Assembly: GCF_901875635.1 (NCBI RefSeq)
Contig: NZ_CABFMN010000144.1
Span: 1 to 21,787, forward strand
From: Xylophilus ampelinus
GTDB taxonomy: Bacteria; Pseudomonadota; Gammaproteobacteria; Burkholderiales; Burkholderiaceae_C
Reading direction: 5' to 3'
Length of the DNA stretch: 21,787 nt
In this document: positions 1 through 8,296 of the stretch, one piece after another
Numbering within the stretch: position 1 is the first letter of the stretch
Layout: each line of letters opens with the position of its first letter
Made by a program: the position numbers and the translations under genes
The notes under the pieces: generated by a model
The model's database searches: none
What the model was told of the DNA's origin: nothing
What the model saw: only the letters and a program-made list of their open reading frames with translations

Positions 1-461
1 GCGCGAGCGAGGCGGTATCGCCGATGGCGCCCCCACGCCCGCCGCCGCTGGCCGACCTGGCACCGGCGCCCGCGCGCGAAGCCGCGGCACCGCCCGTCGC
101 ACTGGCACGCCGCTCGTTGGCGCCAGCAGCGCATCCGGGCGCCTGGCGCGGGTGGACGCATCTGCGCATCGTCGACGCCAGCGGCCAGTCGCGCCTCCTC
201 GCGCGGGCCGAGGCAGCGCAGTTGGGCGCGCTGGTCGAGGCGGCCGTTCCTTCAGGGAGCGGCATTGCGGCCGCCGAGGCGCCCGCGTCGGGCTGGCGCA
301 TCGTGCTGGAGGGCGCGCGTGGTGCCGCGCTGGGCGTGCTCGAGGTGCCGGCCGCGCCGGGCCGCACGCTGCGCTGGCGCGAAGGGGCGGCGCCGCCCGT
401 GGCCGCCGAACCGCCGGCGGCGGTGCTCGACGCGCTGCAGCGCGCCCTGGCCGAACGCTGA
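1..461 (+). CDS. Hypothetical protein, C-terminal part (5' end outside window)
   Basis: The reading frame is open from the left edge to a TGA at 459-461, so this is probably the 3' end of a longer gene. An ATG at 24 is possible as a start but has no well-placed ribosome binding site. The visible part begins with an Ala/Pro-rich, low-complexity stretch of about 55 residues. A more ordered region follows, with alternating hydrophobic residues (around THLRIVDASG, GWRIVLEG and LGVLEV) that suggests a small beta-rich domain, then a short C-terminal helix (VLDALQRALAE). I do not recognise the family and assign no function. It converges on the enoyl-CoA hydratase gene across a terminator region. Confidence 0.5.
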   Translation, partial: ASEAVSPMAPPRPPPLADLAPAPAREAAAPPVALARRSLAPAAHPGAWRGWTHLRIVDASGQSRLLARAEAAQLGALVEAAVPSGSGIAAAEAPASGWRIVLEGARGAALGVLEVPAAPGRTLRWREGAAPPVAAEPPAAVLDALQRALAER

Positions 462-472
462 CCTGCCGCCCC

Positions 473-512
473 AAAAAAGCAGCGAGCCGCTATCGAATCG
501 ATAGCGGCTCGC
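473..512 (-). terminator. Rho-independent terminator of the enoyl-CoA hydratase gene
   Basis: A perfect 14-bp inverted repeat (482-495 and 499-512, loop AAT) is followed on the minus strand by a run of six T (478 down to 473) three bases past the stem. This is a textbook intrinsic terminator placed 72 bases after the minus-strand stop. On the plus strand the same stem lacks an immediate T run, but the adjoining repeat ends with a small GGGC/GCCC stem and TTTTT (524-543), so some termination of the upstream gene is possible. Confidence 0.8.
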
Positions 513-553
513 GCAGATGGGGCGGGCGCTGCAAGCCCTTTTTGCTTATGAAA
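500..553 (+). repeat. Intergenic repeat family, copy A
   Basis: The sequence from GATAGCGGCTCGCGCAGATG through the TTTTTGCTTATGAAA tail closely matches copy C at 5995-6046. Its ATAGC-GC-GCGC left part also matches the reverse complement of copies B, D and E. It lies between two convergent genes and shares its left edge with the terminator stem. Confidence 0.65.
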
Positions 554-584
554 AGAAGATGCCGGGCTGCACCGCCCCGCGTGC

Positions 585-1364
585 TCACTGGTGCTTGAAC
601 TCGGCCTTGCGCTTGGCGACGAAGGCGTCCATGCCTTCCTTCTGGTCGGCGGTGGCGAACAGGGCATGGAACAGCCGGCGCTCGAACATCACGCCGTCCG
701 ACAGGCCGCTCTCGAAGGCGCGGTTGACCGACTCCTTGGCCGCCATCACGGCGATCTGCGAGAAGTCGGCGATCTGCAGCGCGGCGCCCAGTGCCTCGTC
801 CATCAGCTTGTCGTAGGGCACGACGCGGCTGACCAGGCCGGCGCGCTCGGCCTCGGCGGCGTCCATCATGCGGCCCGTGAGTGCCATGTCCATGGCCTTG
901 CTCTTGCCCACCGCGCGCGGCAGGCGCTGCGTGCCGCCGGCGCCGGGGATCACCCCCAGCTTGATCTCGGGCTGGCCGAACTTCGCGTTGTCGGCCGCGA
1001 TGATGAAGTCGCACATCATCGCGAGCTCGCAACCGCCGCCCAGCGCGAAGCCGCTCACCGCGGCGATCACCGGCTTGCGGATGCTGCGGATGGTTTCCCA
1101 GTTGCGCGTGATGTAGTCGCCCTTGTACGCATCGACGAAGCTGTACTTGGCCATGGCGCCGATGTCGGCGCCGGCGGCGAAGGCGCGTTCGCTGCCGGTG
1201 ACGATGACGCAGCCGATGGCCTCGTCGGCATCGAAGGCCTTCAGCGCCGAGCCCAGTTCGGTCATGAGCGCATCGTTCAGCGCGTTCAGGGCCTTGGGGC
1301 GGTTGAGCGTCACGATGCCGACCTTGCCGGCCTCGGTGCGCACTTCGATGTTCTCGTAGCTCAT
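585..1364 (-). CDS. Short-chain enoyl-CoA hydratase (crotonase family)
   Basis: A 259-residue protein of the usual length for a short-chain enoyl-CoA hydratase (EC 4.2.1.17), which adds water to trans-2-enoyl-CoA in fatty-acid beta-oxidation and related acyl-CoA pathways in the cytoplasm. The crotonase signature is complete. The oxyanion-hole region [11 protein letters not shown] lies near residues 61-71. The two catalytic glutamates are E113 in [11 protein letters not shown] and E133 in [20 protein letters not shown], 20 residues apart as in the rat mitochondrial enzyme. The start at 1364 begins [11 protein letters not shown] and has a GGAG ribosome site just upstream. The gene stands alone with its own terminator. 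A role in phenylacetate degradation (PaaF-like) cannot be excluded without genomic context. Confidence 0.93.
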   Translation of the reverse strand: MSYENIEVRTEAGKVGIVTLNRPKALNALNDALMTELGSALKAFDADEAIGCVIVTGSERAFAAGADIGAMAKYSFVDAYKGDYITRNWETIRSIRKPVIAAVSGFALGGGCELAMMCDFIIAADNAKFGQPEIKLGVIPGAGGTQRLPRAVGKSKAMDMALTGRMMDAAEAERAGLVSRVVPYDKLMDEALGAALQIADFSQIAVMAAKESVNRAFESGLSDGVMFERRLFHALFATADQKEGMDAFVAKRKAEFKHQ

Positions 1365-1459
1365 GGTGTCTCCGGGGAGGGTGAAGAGGAAAAAGGGGGC
1401 AGCAGCAGGCCGCGCCGGTTCACTATACCCAGACCCTCCTCGCCGCGTGGCTGCGTTCA

Positions 1460-1478
1460 GTTGAGAATTGTTCGTATC
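1460..1478. promoter_or_regulatory. Putative Fur box upstream of the DUF2325 gene
   Basis: The 19 bases GTTGAGAATTGTTCGTATC match the classical Fur operator AATGAGAATNATTCTCATT at 14 of the 18 defined positions, including an uninterrupted TGAGAAT half and the inner GAA-TTG-TTC dyad. The site ends 27 bases before the chosen ATG at 1506 and directly precedes a -10-like TAGAAT (1479-1484), which is where a repressor would block RNA polymerase. The match is seen directly. Iron regulation is inferred. Confidence 0.45.
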
Positions 1479-1505
1479 TAGAATGCCCTCGACATGGAGC
1501 CGCCG

Positions 1506-2102
1506 ATGCAAGAACACACCGTGGTGCTGCGGGCTTACGCCCGCGCGCAGGAGCGCTGCTCGCGCCTGCTGGCCGCGCAGGCCGCCCGCATCGCCCAGCT
1601 GGAGGCGCAGGTCGTGCGCCTGCGCGGCGCGCTGGTGCTGCGCGACTCCGCTGCGGCGATGGTGCGCGACGCATTGAGCCCGCATGCGGCCGCGGGCCTG
1701 ACGCTGTCCAGGCGGCTCCTGGGGTTGCTGCAGGCGGGCCGCCGCCGCATGGCCGTGCCGCAGCCTGCGGCCGGGGTCCTGGGCAGCGACCTGCGGCGCA
1801 AGGCGGTGCTCTGCGTGGGCGAGGCGGGCGGCGCCTCCGGGCTGGCGCGGCAGCTGGTGGAGATCGCCGGCGGGCACTACCTGCACCACGCGGGCGATGT
1901 CCTGGAAGAGTCCGACCAGGCGTTGCTCGACGCCAGCCTGCGCGCGGCCGACCTGGTGATCTGCCAGACCGGCTGCCTGAGCCACGGCGCGGTCTGGCGG
2001 GTGCAGGACCACTGCCGCCGCACCGGCAAGCCCTGCGTGCTGGTCGGGCAGGAGGCGACGCAGCCGCTGCACTTCATGCGCCGCGCGGCGGCTTCGGATT
2101 AG
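1506..2102 (+). CDS. DUF2325 domain-containing protein
   Basis: A 198-residue protein. Residues 5-48 form a probable coiled coil rich in Ala, Arg, Gln and Leu. Residues 98-190 match DUF2325: [38 protein letters not shown] and [11 protein letters not shown]. The domain has a Rossmann-like pattern and many possible metal ligands: C103, H124, H127, H128, C153, C157, H160, C170 and C177. No biochemical role is established for the family as far as I know. The ATG at 1506 is preferred over the in-frame ATG at 1494 because GGAG (1496-1499) lies six bases before it. The Fur-box-like site suggests a link to iron or haem, which is inference. It converges on the M61 peptidase gene. Confidence 0.8.
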   Translation: MQEHTVVLRAYARAQERCSRLLAAQAARIAQLEAQVVRLRGALVLRDSAAAMVRDALSPHAAAGLTLSRRLLGLLQAGRRRMAVPQPAAGVLGSDLRRKAVLCVGEAGGASGLARQLVEIAGGHYLHHAGDVLEESDQALLDASLRAADLVICQTGCLSHGAVWRVQDHCRRTGKPCVLVGQEATQPLHFMRRAAASD

Positions 2103-2116
2103 GAAGAAATCGGCCG

Positions 2117-2160
2117 CTGAAGCCCGTGGGACGGGCGCAGGCAGCTATCAAAAAGAGAGC
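2117..2160 (+). repeat. Intergenic repeat family, copy B
   Basis: A GCCCGT-GGG-ACGGGC hairpin (2122-2136) is followed by GCAGGCAGCTATCAAAAAG. The layout matches copies D and E: a CCCG/CGGG stem, then G-GCAGCTAT and an A/T-rich tail. It lies between the convergent DUF2325 and M61 peptidase genes and could act as a bidirectional terminator. That role is inferred. Confidence 0.65.
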
Positions 2161-2176
2161 GCGTCGGGTGGCGCGC

Positions 2177-4003
2177 TCAGCGCCCGCCGAGCCACGCCCG
2201 CAGCCGCGGCGCGTCCTGCGGCGCCAGGCGCAGCGTGGTTTCGCCCGTGGGCAGGCGCAGCGGCAGGCGCAGCAGGCGGCGGTCGCGCGCCACGAGGGCC
2301 GTGCACTGCTTCGCGTCGCCCAGGTACAGCGGCAGTTCGTCGAGCTTGGCGATGCGCCAGGCCGAGGCGGCGCGTCCGCGCGCGGACGGCAGTTCGACCG
2401 CCAGCCACTCGTCGTTGGCCGAGAAGCCGGCCTGCTCGGCCGCGCTGCCGCGCAGCACGACCTTGACCTGCACGCTGCCGCCGGTCTCGGCCACGCGCAG
2501 GCCCAGCGCCTGCGCGCGCTGCGCGGGCTCGTCGAGCACGGCCACGCCGTGGGCCTCGAGCAAGTTCTTGAGCGGCAGTTCGTCGGTGCCGTGGACCCAC
2601 TTCGCCAGTTCGGGCGCATAGGAGCGGCGGCCCACCGTCTCGAGCGCCGCAGCGATATCGCCTTCGGTGACGGGGCCGCCGGCAGAGCGCTCCCACAGCA
2701 GCCGCATCACATCGTCCAGCGTGCCGTGGCCTTCGTCGCGCAGCGTGAGGTCCAGGCACAGCGCGACCAGCGCGCCTTTGGTGTAGTAGCTCACCGTGGC
2801 GTTGGGCATCTGCTCGTCGGGGCGGTAGTACTTCACCCAGGCGTCGAAGCTCGCGTCGGCCACCGACTGCACGAAGCGCCCTGGCGTCTGCAGCACCTGG
2901 TTGGCCGTCTTGTTCAGCAGCCTGACGTAGGTGGCGTCGTCGATGCCGCCGGCGCGGCGCAGCAGCACGTCGTCGTAGTAGCTGGTGAAACCCTCGAAGA
3001 ACCAAAGCAGGCGCGTGTAGTTCTCCTGGCCATAGTCGTAGCGCGCGAATTCCGCCGGCCGCAGGCGCTTGACGTTCCAGGTGTGGAAGTACTCGTGGCT
3101 GATCAGGCCCAGCAAGGTGGTGTAGCCCTCGCCGGCCTTGGGCACGCCGCGCTGGGGCAGGTCGCTGCGGTTGCAGATCAGCGCAGTCGAGTGGCGGTGC
3201 TCCAGCCCGCCGTAGCTGTCGCCCACGGCGTTGAGCATGAACACGTAGCGGTCGTGTGGCGGACGCAGGGCGGCGTCGCGCGCGCCGGCGCGTGCCTTGT
3301 CGCCGTGCCAGAAGCGCATCTGGGTCTCGCAGATGGCGCGGGTGTCGGCCACCAGGCGCTCGCCGTCGAAAGCCGGCGTGGTGCCGGCGACCACGAAGCG
3401 GTGCGGCACGCCCAGCACGTCGAACTCGGCGCTCCAGAAGTCGCCCATCTCGACCGGGCTGTCGGCCAGCTCGTCGTAGCCGTCGGCACGGTAGAGGCCG
3501 AAGCCGCGGCGGTCGACCTTCACCGGGCGCAGCGCGGTGGCGCAGGACCAGGGCGCGGCGGTGCCCGAGGGCGCATCGATCTGCATCGTGCAGCCGAGCT
3601 CGGTCTGGCCGTCGACGCGCAGGCACACGCTGGTGCCGTTTAAGAAGCCGCGGTCGGCGTCGAGCCAGGCGGTGCGCACCGAATGGTCGTAGGCGCAGAC
3701 CTGGTAGTGCAGCGTCAGGGGACGGCCGGCCTCGCAGTCGATCTGCCAGGCCGCCTTGTTCTGCTGCACGACCTGCAGCTTGCGGCGGCCCTGGGTCGCG
3801 CGCAGGCCCTGCAGGTTCTTGGCGAATTCGCGCACCAGGTAGCTGCCGGGGATCCACACCGGCAGCGACACGCGCTGCAATGCCTGCGGCGCTTCGATCT
3901 CGAGGGTGATGTCGTAGAGGTGGGCGTGCAGGTCGGCGCAGCGGACGTGGTAGTGCACCGCCGCCGTTGCCGCCTTCGGCTTCGCGGGAGCGCGCGCCGC
4001 CAT
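2177..4003 (-). CDS. M61 family metallopeptidase with PDZ domain
   Basis: A 608-residue protein of the M61 (glycyl aminopeptidase) family, zinc peptidases acting on N-terminal residues. The zinc motif is HEYFH at 303-307, followed by TWNVKRLRP. The third ligand is probably E337 in WFFEGFTSYY. GGLEH at 266-270 fits the substrate-binding motif of M1/M61 enzymes. An N-terminal beta domain spans about 15-190, and a PDZ domain (about 495-590) closes the protein, as is usual for M61. No signal peptide is visible: the N-terminus MAARAPAKPKAA is Ala/Lys-rich, so a cytoplasmic location is likely. Its ATG shares one base with the dsbC stop (TGATG), indicating translational coupling in a ubiH-type / dsbC / M61 operon. 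The physiological substrate is unknown. Confidence 0.88.
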   Translation of the reverse strand: MAARAPAKPKAATAAVHYHVRCADLHAHLYDITLEIEAPQALQRVSLPVWIPGSYLVREFAKNLQGLRATQGRRKLQVVQQNKAAWQIDCEAGRPLTLHYQVCAYDHSVRTAWLDADRGFLNGTSVCLRVDGQTELGCTMQIDAPSGTAAPWSCATALRPVKVDRRGFGLYRADGYDELADSPVEMGDFWSAEFDVLGVPHRFVVAGTTPAFDGERLVADTRAICETQMRFWHGDKARAGARDAALRPPHDRYVFMLNAVGDSYGGLEHRHSTALICNRSDLPQRGVPKAGEGYTTLLGLISHEYFHTWNVKRLRPAEFARYDYGQENYTRLLWFFEGFTSYYDDVLLRRAGGIDDATYVRLLNKTANQVLQTPGRFVQSVADASFDAWVKYYRPDEQMPNATVSYYTKGALVALCLDLTLRDEGHGTLDDVMRLLWERSAGGPVTEGDIAAALETVGRRSYAPELAKWVHGTDELPLKNLLEAHGVAVLDEPAQRAQALGLRVAETGGSVQVKVVLRGSAAEQAGFSANDEWLAVELPSARGRAASAWRIAKLDELPLYLGDAKQCTALVARDRRLLRLPLRLPTGETTLRLAPQDAPRLRAWLGGR

Positions 4004-4728
4004 CAGTTCGACGCCGCCAGCATCTTCTCGACCTGCGCGGCCGGGATCGCGCCGGGCGCACGGCTGCCGTCGGCGAAGATCAGCGTCGGCGTGCCGGTGA
4101 TGTTGTACTTGCGGCCGAACTCCACGTTGCGCTTCAGGGCCGCGACGTCGCAGTCACCGCTCGCGGGCTTGACGCCGCCGACCATCCAGTCGGTCCAGGT
4201 CTTGCCCTTGTCCTTGCTGCACCAGATGTCGCGCGACTTGACGACCGAATCCGGCCCGAGCACCGGGTACAGGAAGAGGTAGACCGTCACGTTGTCGACG
4301 TTGCGCAGGTCGGCCTCGAAGTGCTTGCAATAGCCGCAGTTCGGGTCTTCGAAGACGGCCAGCTTGCGCTTGCCGTTGCCGCGCACGATCTTGAAGGCGT
4401 CCTTCACGGGCAGTTGGTCGAAGGCGACCTGGCTGAGCTTGTCGACGCGCTCCTCGGTCAGGTTCTTCTTTGCCTTGACGTCGATGAGCTGGCCCTGCAT
4501 CAGGTAGCTGCCTTGATCGTCGGTGTAGTACAGGTCGAAGCCCACCCGCACCTCCCAGATCCCGGGCATGGGCGACTTGCGCACCTCGTCGATCTTGGCC
4601 AGCTGCGGGATGGCCGCGAGGCTCTTGCGGATCTCGGCCTCGCCGGCATTCGCGCCGAAGGCGGCAGACAGGGCGAGGGCGGCGAGTGCGGGGGCGGCCA
4701 GGCGGCGCAGCGTGGGCAGGAAGGTCAT
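4003..4728 (-). CDS. dsbC: Thiol:disulfide interchange protein DsbC
   Basis: A 241-residue periplasmic disulfide isomerase. Residues 1-28 are a signal peptide: a basic start, a hydrophobic Ala/Leu core, and probable cleavage after AFGANA. Residues 29-95 fit the DsbC/DsbG dimerisation domain. The thioredoxin-fold domain carries the catalytic CGYC at 131-134 after VFEDPN, and the cis-proline loop GTPTLIF at 212-218. C170 and C193 fit the second, structural disulfide known from E. coli DsbC. The enzyme reshuffles wrong disulfides and is kept reduced by DsbD, which is not in this window. The start at 4728 was chosen because it gives a correct signal peptide. It lies 64 bases after the ubiH-type gene and overlaps the M61 start. 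Confidence 0.93.
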   Translation of the reverse strand: MTFLPTLRRLAAPALAALALSAAFGANAGEAEIRKSLAAIPQLAKIDEVRKSPMPGIWEVRVGFDLYYTDDQGSYLMQGQLIDVKAKKNLTEERVDKLSQVAFDQLPVKDAFKIVRGNGKRKLAVFEDPNCGYCKHFEADLRNVDNVTVYLFLYPVLGPDSVVKSRDIWCSKDKGKTWTDWMVGGVKPASGDCDVAALKRNVEFGRKYNITGTPTLIFADGSRAPGAIPAAQVEKMLAASN

Positions 4729-4792
4729 GGTGCGGGGTTCGTGTGCGCGAAGCGCCAAAGGTTCAGCGGGCCGGGTGGAACAAATGCGCGGA

Positions 4793-5926
4793 TCAGGCCA
4801 GTCCCATGGCCTGGCGGGCGATCCAGTTCTTGAACAGGCGGGTGCGGTCGAAGCCGCGCATGCCCCAGTTCCGCAGTTGCGGCAGCGGGTCCATGGCGTG
4901 GGCGAACAGTTGCTGCAGGCCGTCGGTGGCCAGGCCCATGGCCAGCACGTCGGCGCGGCGTGCGCGTTCGTAGCGGCGCAGCAGGCGCGTGTCACCCACG
5001 CTGCGCCAGTACTCGCGCTGCTTGAGGACGTCGGCCAGACCGGCGGCGTCGGCCAGGCCCAGGTTCAGGCCCTGCCCGGCCAGCGGATGCACGGTGTGGG
5101 CGGCGTCGCCGGCCAGCGCCCAGGCGCCGCCGTCCTTGCCGTCGTCGGTCGTGAAGCGGCCGATCCAGCGGTCGGCCGTGGCGCGCTGCAGCGGCCAGGC
5201 GGCGCGCTCGCTGGTGAGCGTGAAGGCACCCAGTGCGTCGTTGCAGGCCTCGCGCACGCCGGCGCAGAAGGCGTCGGCGTCCTGCGCCAGCAGCGCCGGG
5301 GCGCGGAACTGGTCGACCGACCACACCAGCGCCAGGGCGCGGCTGCCGGGCCCGCCCAGCGGCAGCAGCGCCAGCACCTCGCCCTTGTCGTTGAACCACT
5401 GGCGCGCGGTGTCGTCGTGGGGGCGCTCGGCCTGAAGCCGCGCCGCGATCGCGTGCTGCGGGTAGCGCGCCACCTCGTAGTGCACGCCCAGCAGCTCGCG
5501 CGTGGCGCTGGCCTTGCCTTCGCACACCACGGTGAGCGGTGCCTTCACCGGCGCGCTCACCACCTCGACCTGCGGCGCGAAGCGCACCGCGTCGGCCAGC
5601 TGGCGTTCGAGTGCGGGCACGTCGACGATCCATGCCAGCGCGTCGACGGCATGCTGGCGCGCATGGAAGTGCACGCGCCCGCCTTCGTCGCCGTGCACCA
5701 GCATCTCGCGCACCGGCGTGGCGTGGGCCGCATCGGGCCAGGCACGCAGCGATTCGAGCAGTGCCTTCGATGCGGCATTGAGCGCATAGGCGCGAACGTC
5801 CTCGCGCGATGCCGTCTCGGCCGGCGCAACCAGCGCCACGCGCACGCGTTCGCGCGCCAGCAGCAGTGCCAGCGTGCGGCCGACGATGCCGGCGCCGCGA
5901 ATGCAAACCTCGGGGGGAAGAGCCAT
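4793..5926 (-). CDS. UbiH/UbiF/VisC-type FAD-dependent monooxygenase
   Basis: A 377-residue flavoprotein of the ubiquinone-biosynthesis hydroxylase family, which hydroxylates the ring of polyprenyl-phenol intermediates. The N-terminal Rossmann motif is GAGIVG (11-16). DVRAYALNAASKALLESL (43-60) is the family's conserved helix. The FAD/ribityl motif AGDAAHTVHPLAGQGLNLG (272-290) is intact. The middle DG motif, normally ADG-x-x-S-x-x-R, reads CEGKASATR (135-143), with Glu in place of Asp. The protein is slightly shorter than typical UbiH (near 390-400). The start at 5926 gives the expected beta strand before GAGIVG. A TACAAT hexamer lies only six bases upstream of it, so the transcript could be very short-leadered. 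It is probably the first gene of an operon with dsbC and the M61 gene. Which ring position it hydroxylates cannot be told. Confidence 0.85.
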   Translation of the reverse strand: MALPPEVCIRGAGIVGRTLALLLARERVRVALVAPAETASREDVRAYALNAASKALLESLRAWPDAAHATPVREMLVHGDEGGRVHFHARQHAVDALAWIVDVPALERQLADAVRFAPQVEVVSAPVKAPLTVVCEGKASATRELLGVHYEVARYPQHAIAARLQAERPHDDTARQWFNDKGEVLALLPLGGPGSRALALVWSVDQFRAPALLAQDADAFCAGVREACNDALGAFTLTSERAAWPLQRATADRWIGRFTTDDGKDGGAWALAGDAAHTVHPLAGQGLNLGLADAAGLADVLKQREYWRSVGDTRLLRRYERARRADVLAMGLATDGLQQLFAHAMDPLPQLRNWGMRGFDRTRLFKNWIARQAMGLA

Positions 5927-5994
5927 CGCGGCATTGTAGGGAGGGGTGCCGCGGCGGGCGCGCACCGGCGGGTTGTTCCCATCGCTATGAAAAA

Positions 5995-6046
5995 GATAGC
6001 TGCTTGCGCAGATGGGGCGGCCGTTGCAGGCCTTTTTGGCTTGAAA
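5995..6046 (+). repeat. Intergenic repeat family, copy C
   Basis: GATAGCTGCTTGCGCAGATG begins a 52-base unit nearly identical to copy A, ending in a small GGCC-GTTGCA-GGCC stem followed by TTTTTGGCTTGAAA. It is the only copy lying between divergent genes (the ubiH-type and MOSC genes), so simple bidirectional termination does not explain it. Confidence 0.65.
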
Positions 6047-6150
6047 CCTGCACATGCGCGCCACACCCGTGCATCGCGAGCGCGTGCGCGAGAATTCGCA
6101 CCCCTGTCGACCACCCTGCCGGCGCCCGCGCGCCGGTCGCCGCTTGCCCC

Positions 6151-7125
6151 ATGACCCAGCCGCCCACCCCGCCCGACTTCGACGTCCAGGGCACCATCGC
6201 CCGCCTCTTCGTCTACCCCGTCAAATCGTGTGCCGGCGTCGAGGTGCCCGAGGCGCTGCTCACCGAGACCGGGCTGGAATTCGACCGCGCGTGGATGGTG
6301 GTCGACGAGGCGGGCGAGTTCGTCAGCCAGCGCGAACTGCCGCGCATGGCGCTCATCCGTCCGCAACTCAAGCAGTTCGAGATGGTGCTGCGTGCGCCCG
6401 GCATGCTGGCGCTGCACATCGCCTACGACCGGGTCGAGGCGCCTGTGCAGGCGAAGGTCTGGAAGGACACCGTCGCCGCCTACGACATGGGCGACATCGC
6501 GGCGCAGTGGTTCAGCGATTTCCTCTCGGAGCCCGGCAAGCCGCGCGAGGATTCGCCGGACCGTCCCCAAGAATCCTCGGTCCCCTCGGGGGACGATGCG
6601 GCGCGCAGCGCCGCGTCTGGGGGCCGTCGGTATCGGCTGGCGCGCTTCGACCCCGAGCACAAGCGCCTGTCGAGCCTGCAGTGGACCGGCGGCGTCGAGG
6701 CCGAGGTGCAGTTCGCCGACGGCTATGCGCTGCTGGTGGCCAGCGAAGGCTCGATGGCCGAACTCAACGAGCGCCTCGCCGCCGGCGGCCATGCGGCCGT
6801 GGGCATCGAGCGCTTCCGCCCCAACATCGTGCTGGCCGGCCTCGAGGCGCACGACGAGGACCGCGTCGAGATGCTGCACATCGCCACCGCCGAGGGCCAG
6901 GCGCAGCTGCAGCCGGTCAAGCCCTGCACGCGCTGCCCCATCCCCGACATCGACCCGGCGACGGCGACGAGCAGCCCCGAGGTCGGCGACACACTGCGCA
7001 GCTACCGCGCCGACCCGCGCGTCGATGGCGCGATCACCTTCGGCATGAACCTGATCGTGCGCGAGGGCGTGGAACAGGTGCTCAAGGTCGGCCAGGCGGT
7101 GGGGGCGAACTACCGCTTCGAATGA
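6151..7125 (+). CDS. MOSC domain-containing protein (YcbX-like, without ferredoxin domain)
   Basis: A 324-residue protein with an N-terminal MOSC beta-barrel domain (about 14-125: IARLFVYPVKSCAGV, FDRAWMVVDEAGEFVSQRE) and a C-terminal MOSC domain (about 175-322) containing IERFRPNIVL and KPCTRCPIPDIDP. C259 is the expected molybdenum-cofactor ligand, and C262 completes the CxxC seen in YcbX-like proteins. E. coli YcbX has a further [2Fe-2S] domain, which is absent here. Relatives reduce N-hydroxylated compounds, so an N-oxygenated-substrate reductase is likely but unproven. Residues about 132-160 (Ser/Asp/Ala/Gly-rich) look like an extra linker encoded by a hairpin-rich insertion. No clear ribosome binding site precedes the ATG at 6151. 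Confidence 0.87.
   Translation: MTQPPTPPDFDVQGTIARLFVYPVKSCAGVEVPEALLTETGLEFDRAWMVVDEAGEFVSQRELPRMALIRPQLKQFEMVLRAPGMLALHIAYDRVEAPVQAKVWKDTVAAYDMGDIAAQWFSDFLSEPGKPREDSPDRPQESSVPSGDDAARSAASGGRRYRLARFDPEHKRLSSLQWTGGVEAEVQFADGYALLVASEGSMAELNERLAAGGHAAVGIERFRPNIVLAGLEAHDEDRVEMLHIATAEGQAQLQPVKPCTRCPIPDIDPATATSSPEVGDTLRSYRADPRVDGAITFGMNLIVREGVEQVLKVGQAVGANYRFE
6546..6617 (+). repeat. Hairpin-rich REP-like insertion inside the MOSC gene
   Basis: Three hairpins lie end to end. The first is CGAGGATTC (6546-6554) with GAATCCTCG (6571-6579). The second is GTCCCC-TCG-GGGGAC (6580-6594). The third is a 10-bp stem with one wobble pair, 6595-6604 with 6608-6617, loop GCA. The 72 bases equal 24 codons, keep the frame, and encode a low-complexity linker between the two MOSC domains. 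The structures are seen directly. The idea of a transposed intergenic repeat is inferred. Confidence 0.6.
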
Positions 7126-7143
7126 GTGCAAGGGGCTGCCTCG

Positions 7144-7149
7144 TAAAAT
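7144..7149 (+). promoter_or_regulatory. Possible -10 box for ychF
   Basis: TAAAAT matches the -10 consensus at five of six positions and sits 36 bases before the ychF ATG. No -35 hexamer is recognisable at 16-18 bases, so support is weak. Confidence 0.3.
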
Positions 7150-7185
7150 CGCGCGTTTCCTCCAAGACACCCTGAAAGCCCCGCC

Positions 7186-8277
<1,092 letters not shown>

Positions 8278-8296
8278 ACGCTCGCTGCGCGCCACC

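Noticed and set aside
2126..3643. Long plus-strand open frame over the M61 peptidase gene
   Set aside because: It is antisense to a protein with an intact HEYFH zinc site and PDZ domain, and its translation is His/Gln/Ala/Val-rich without motifs.
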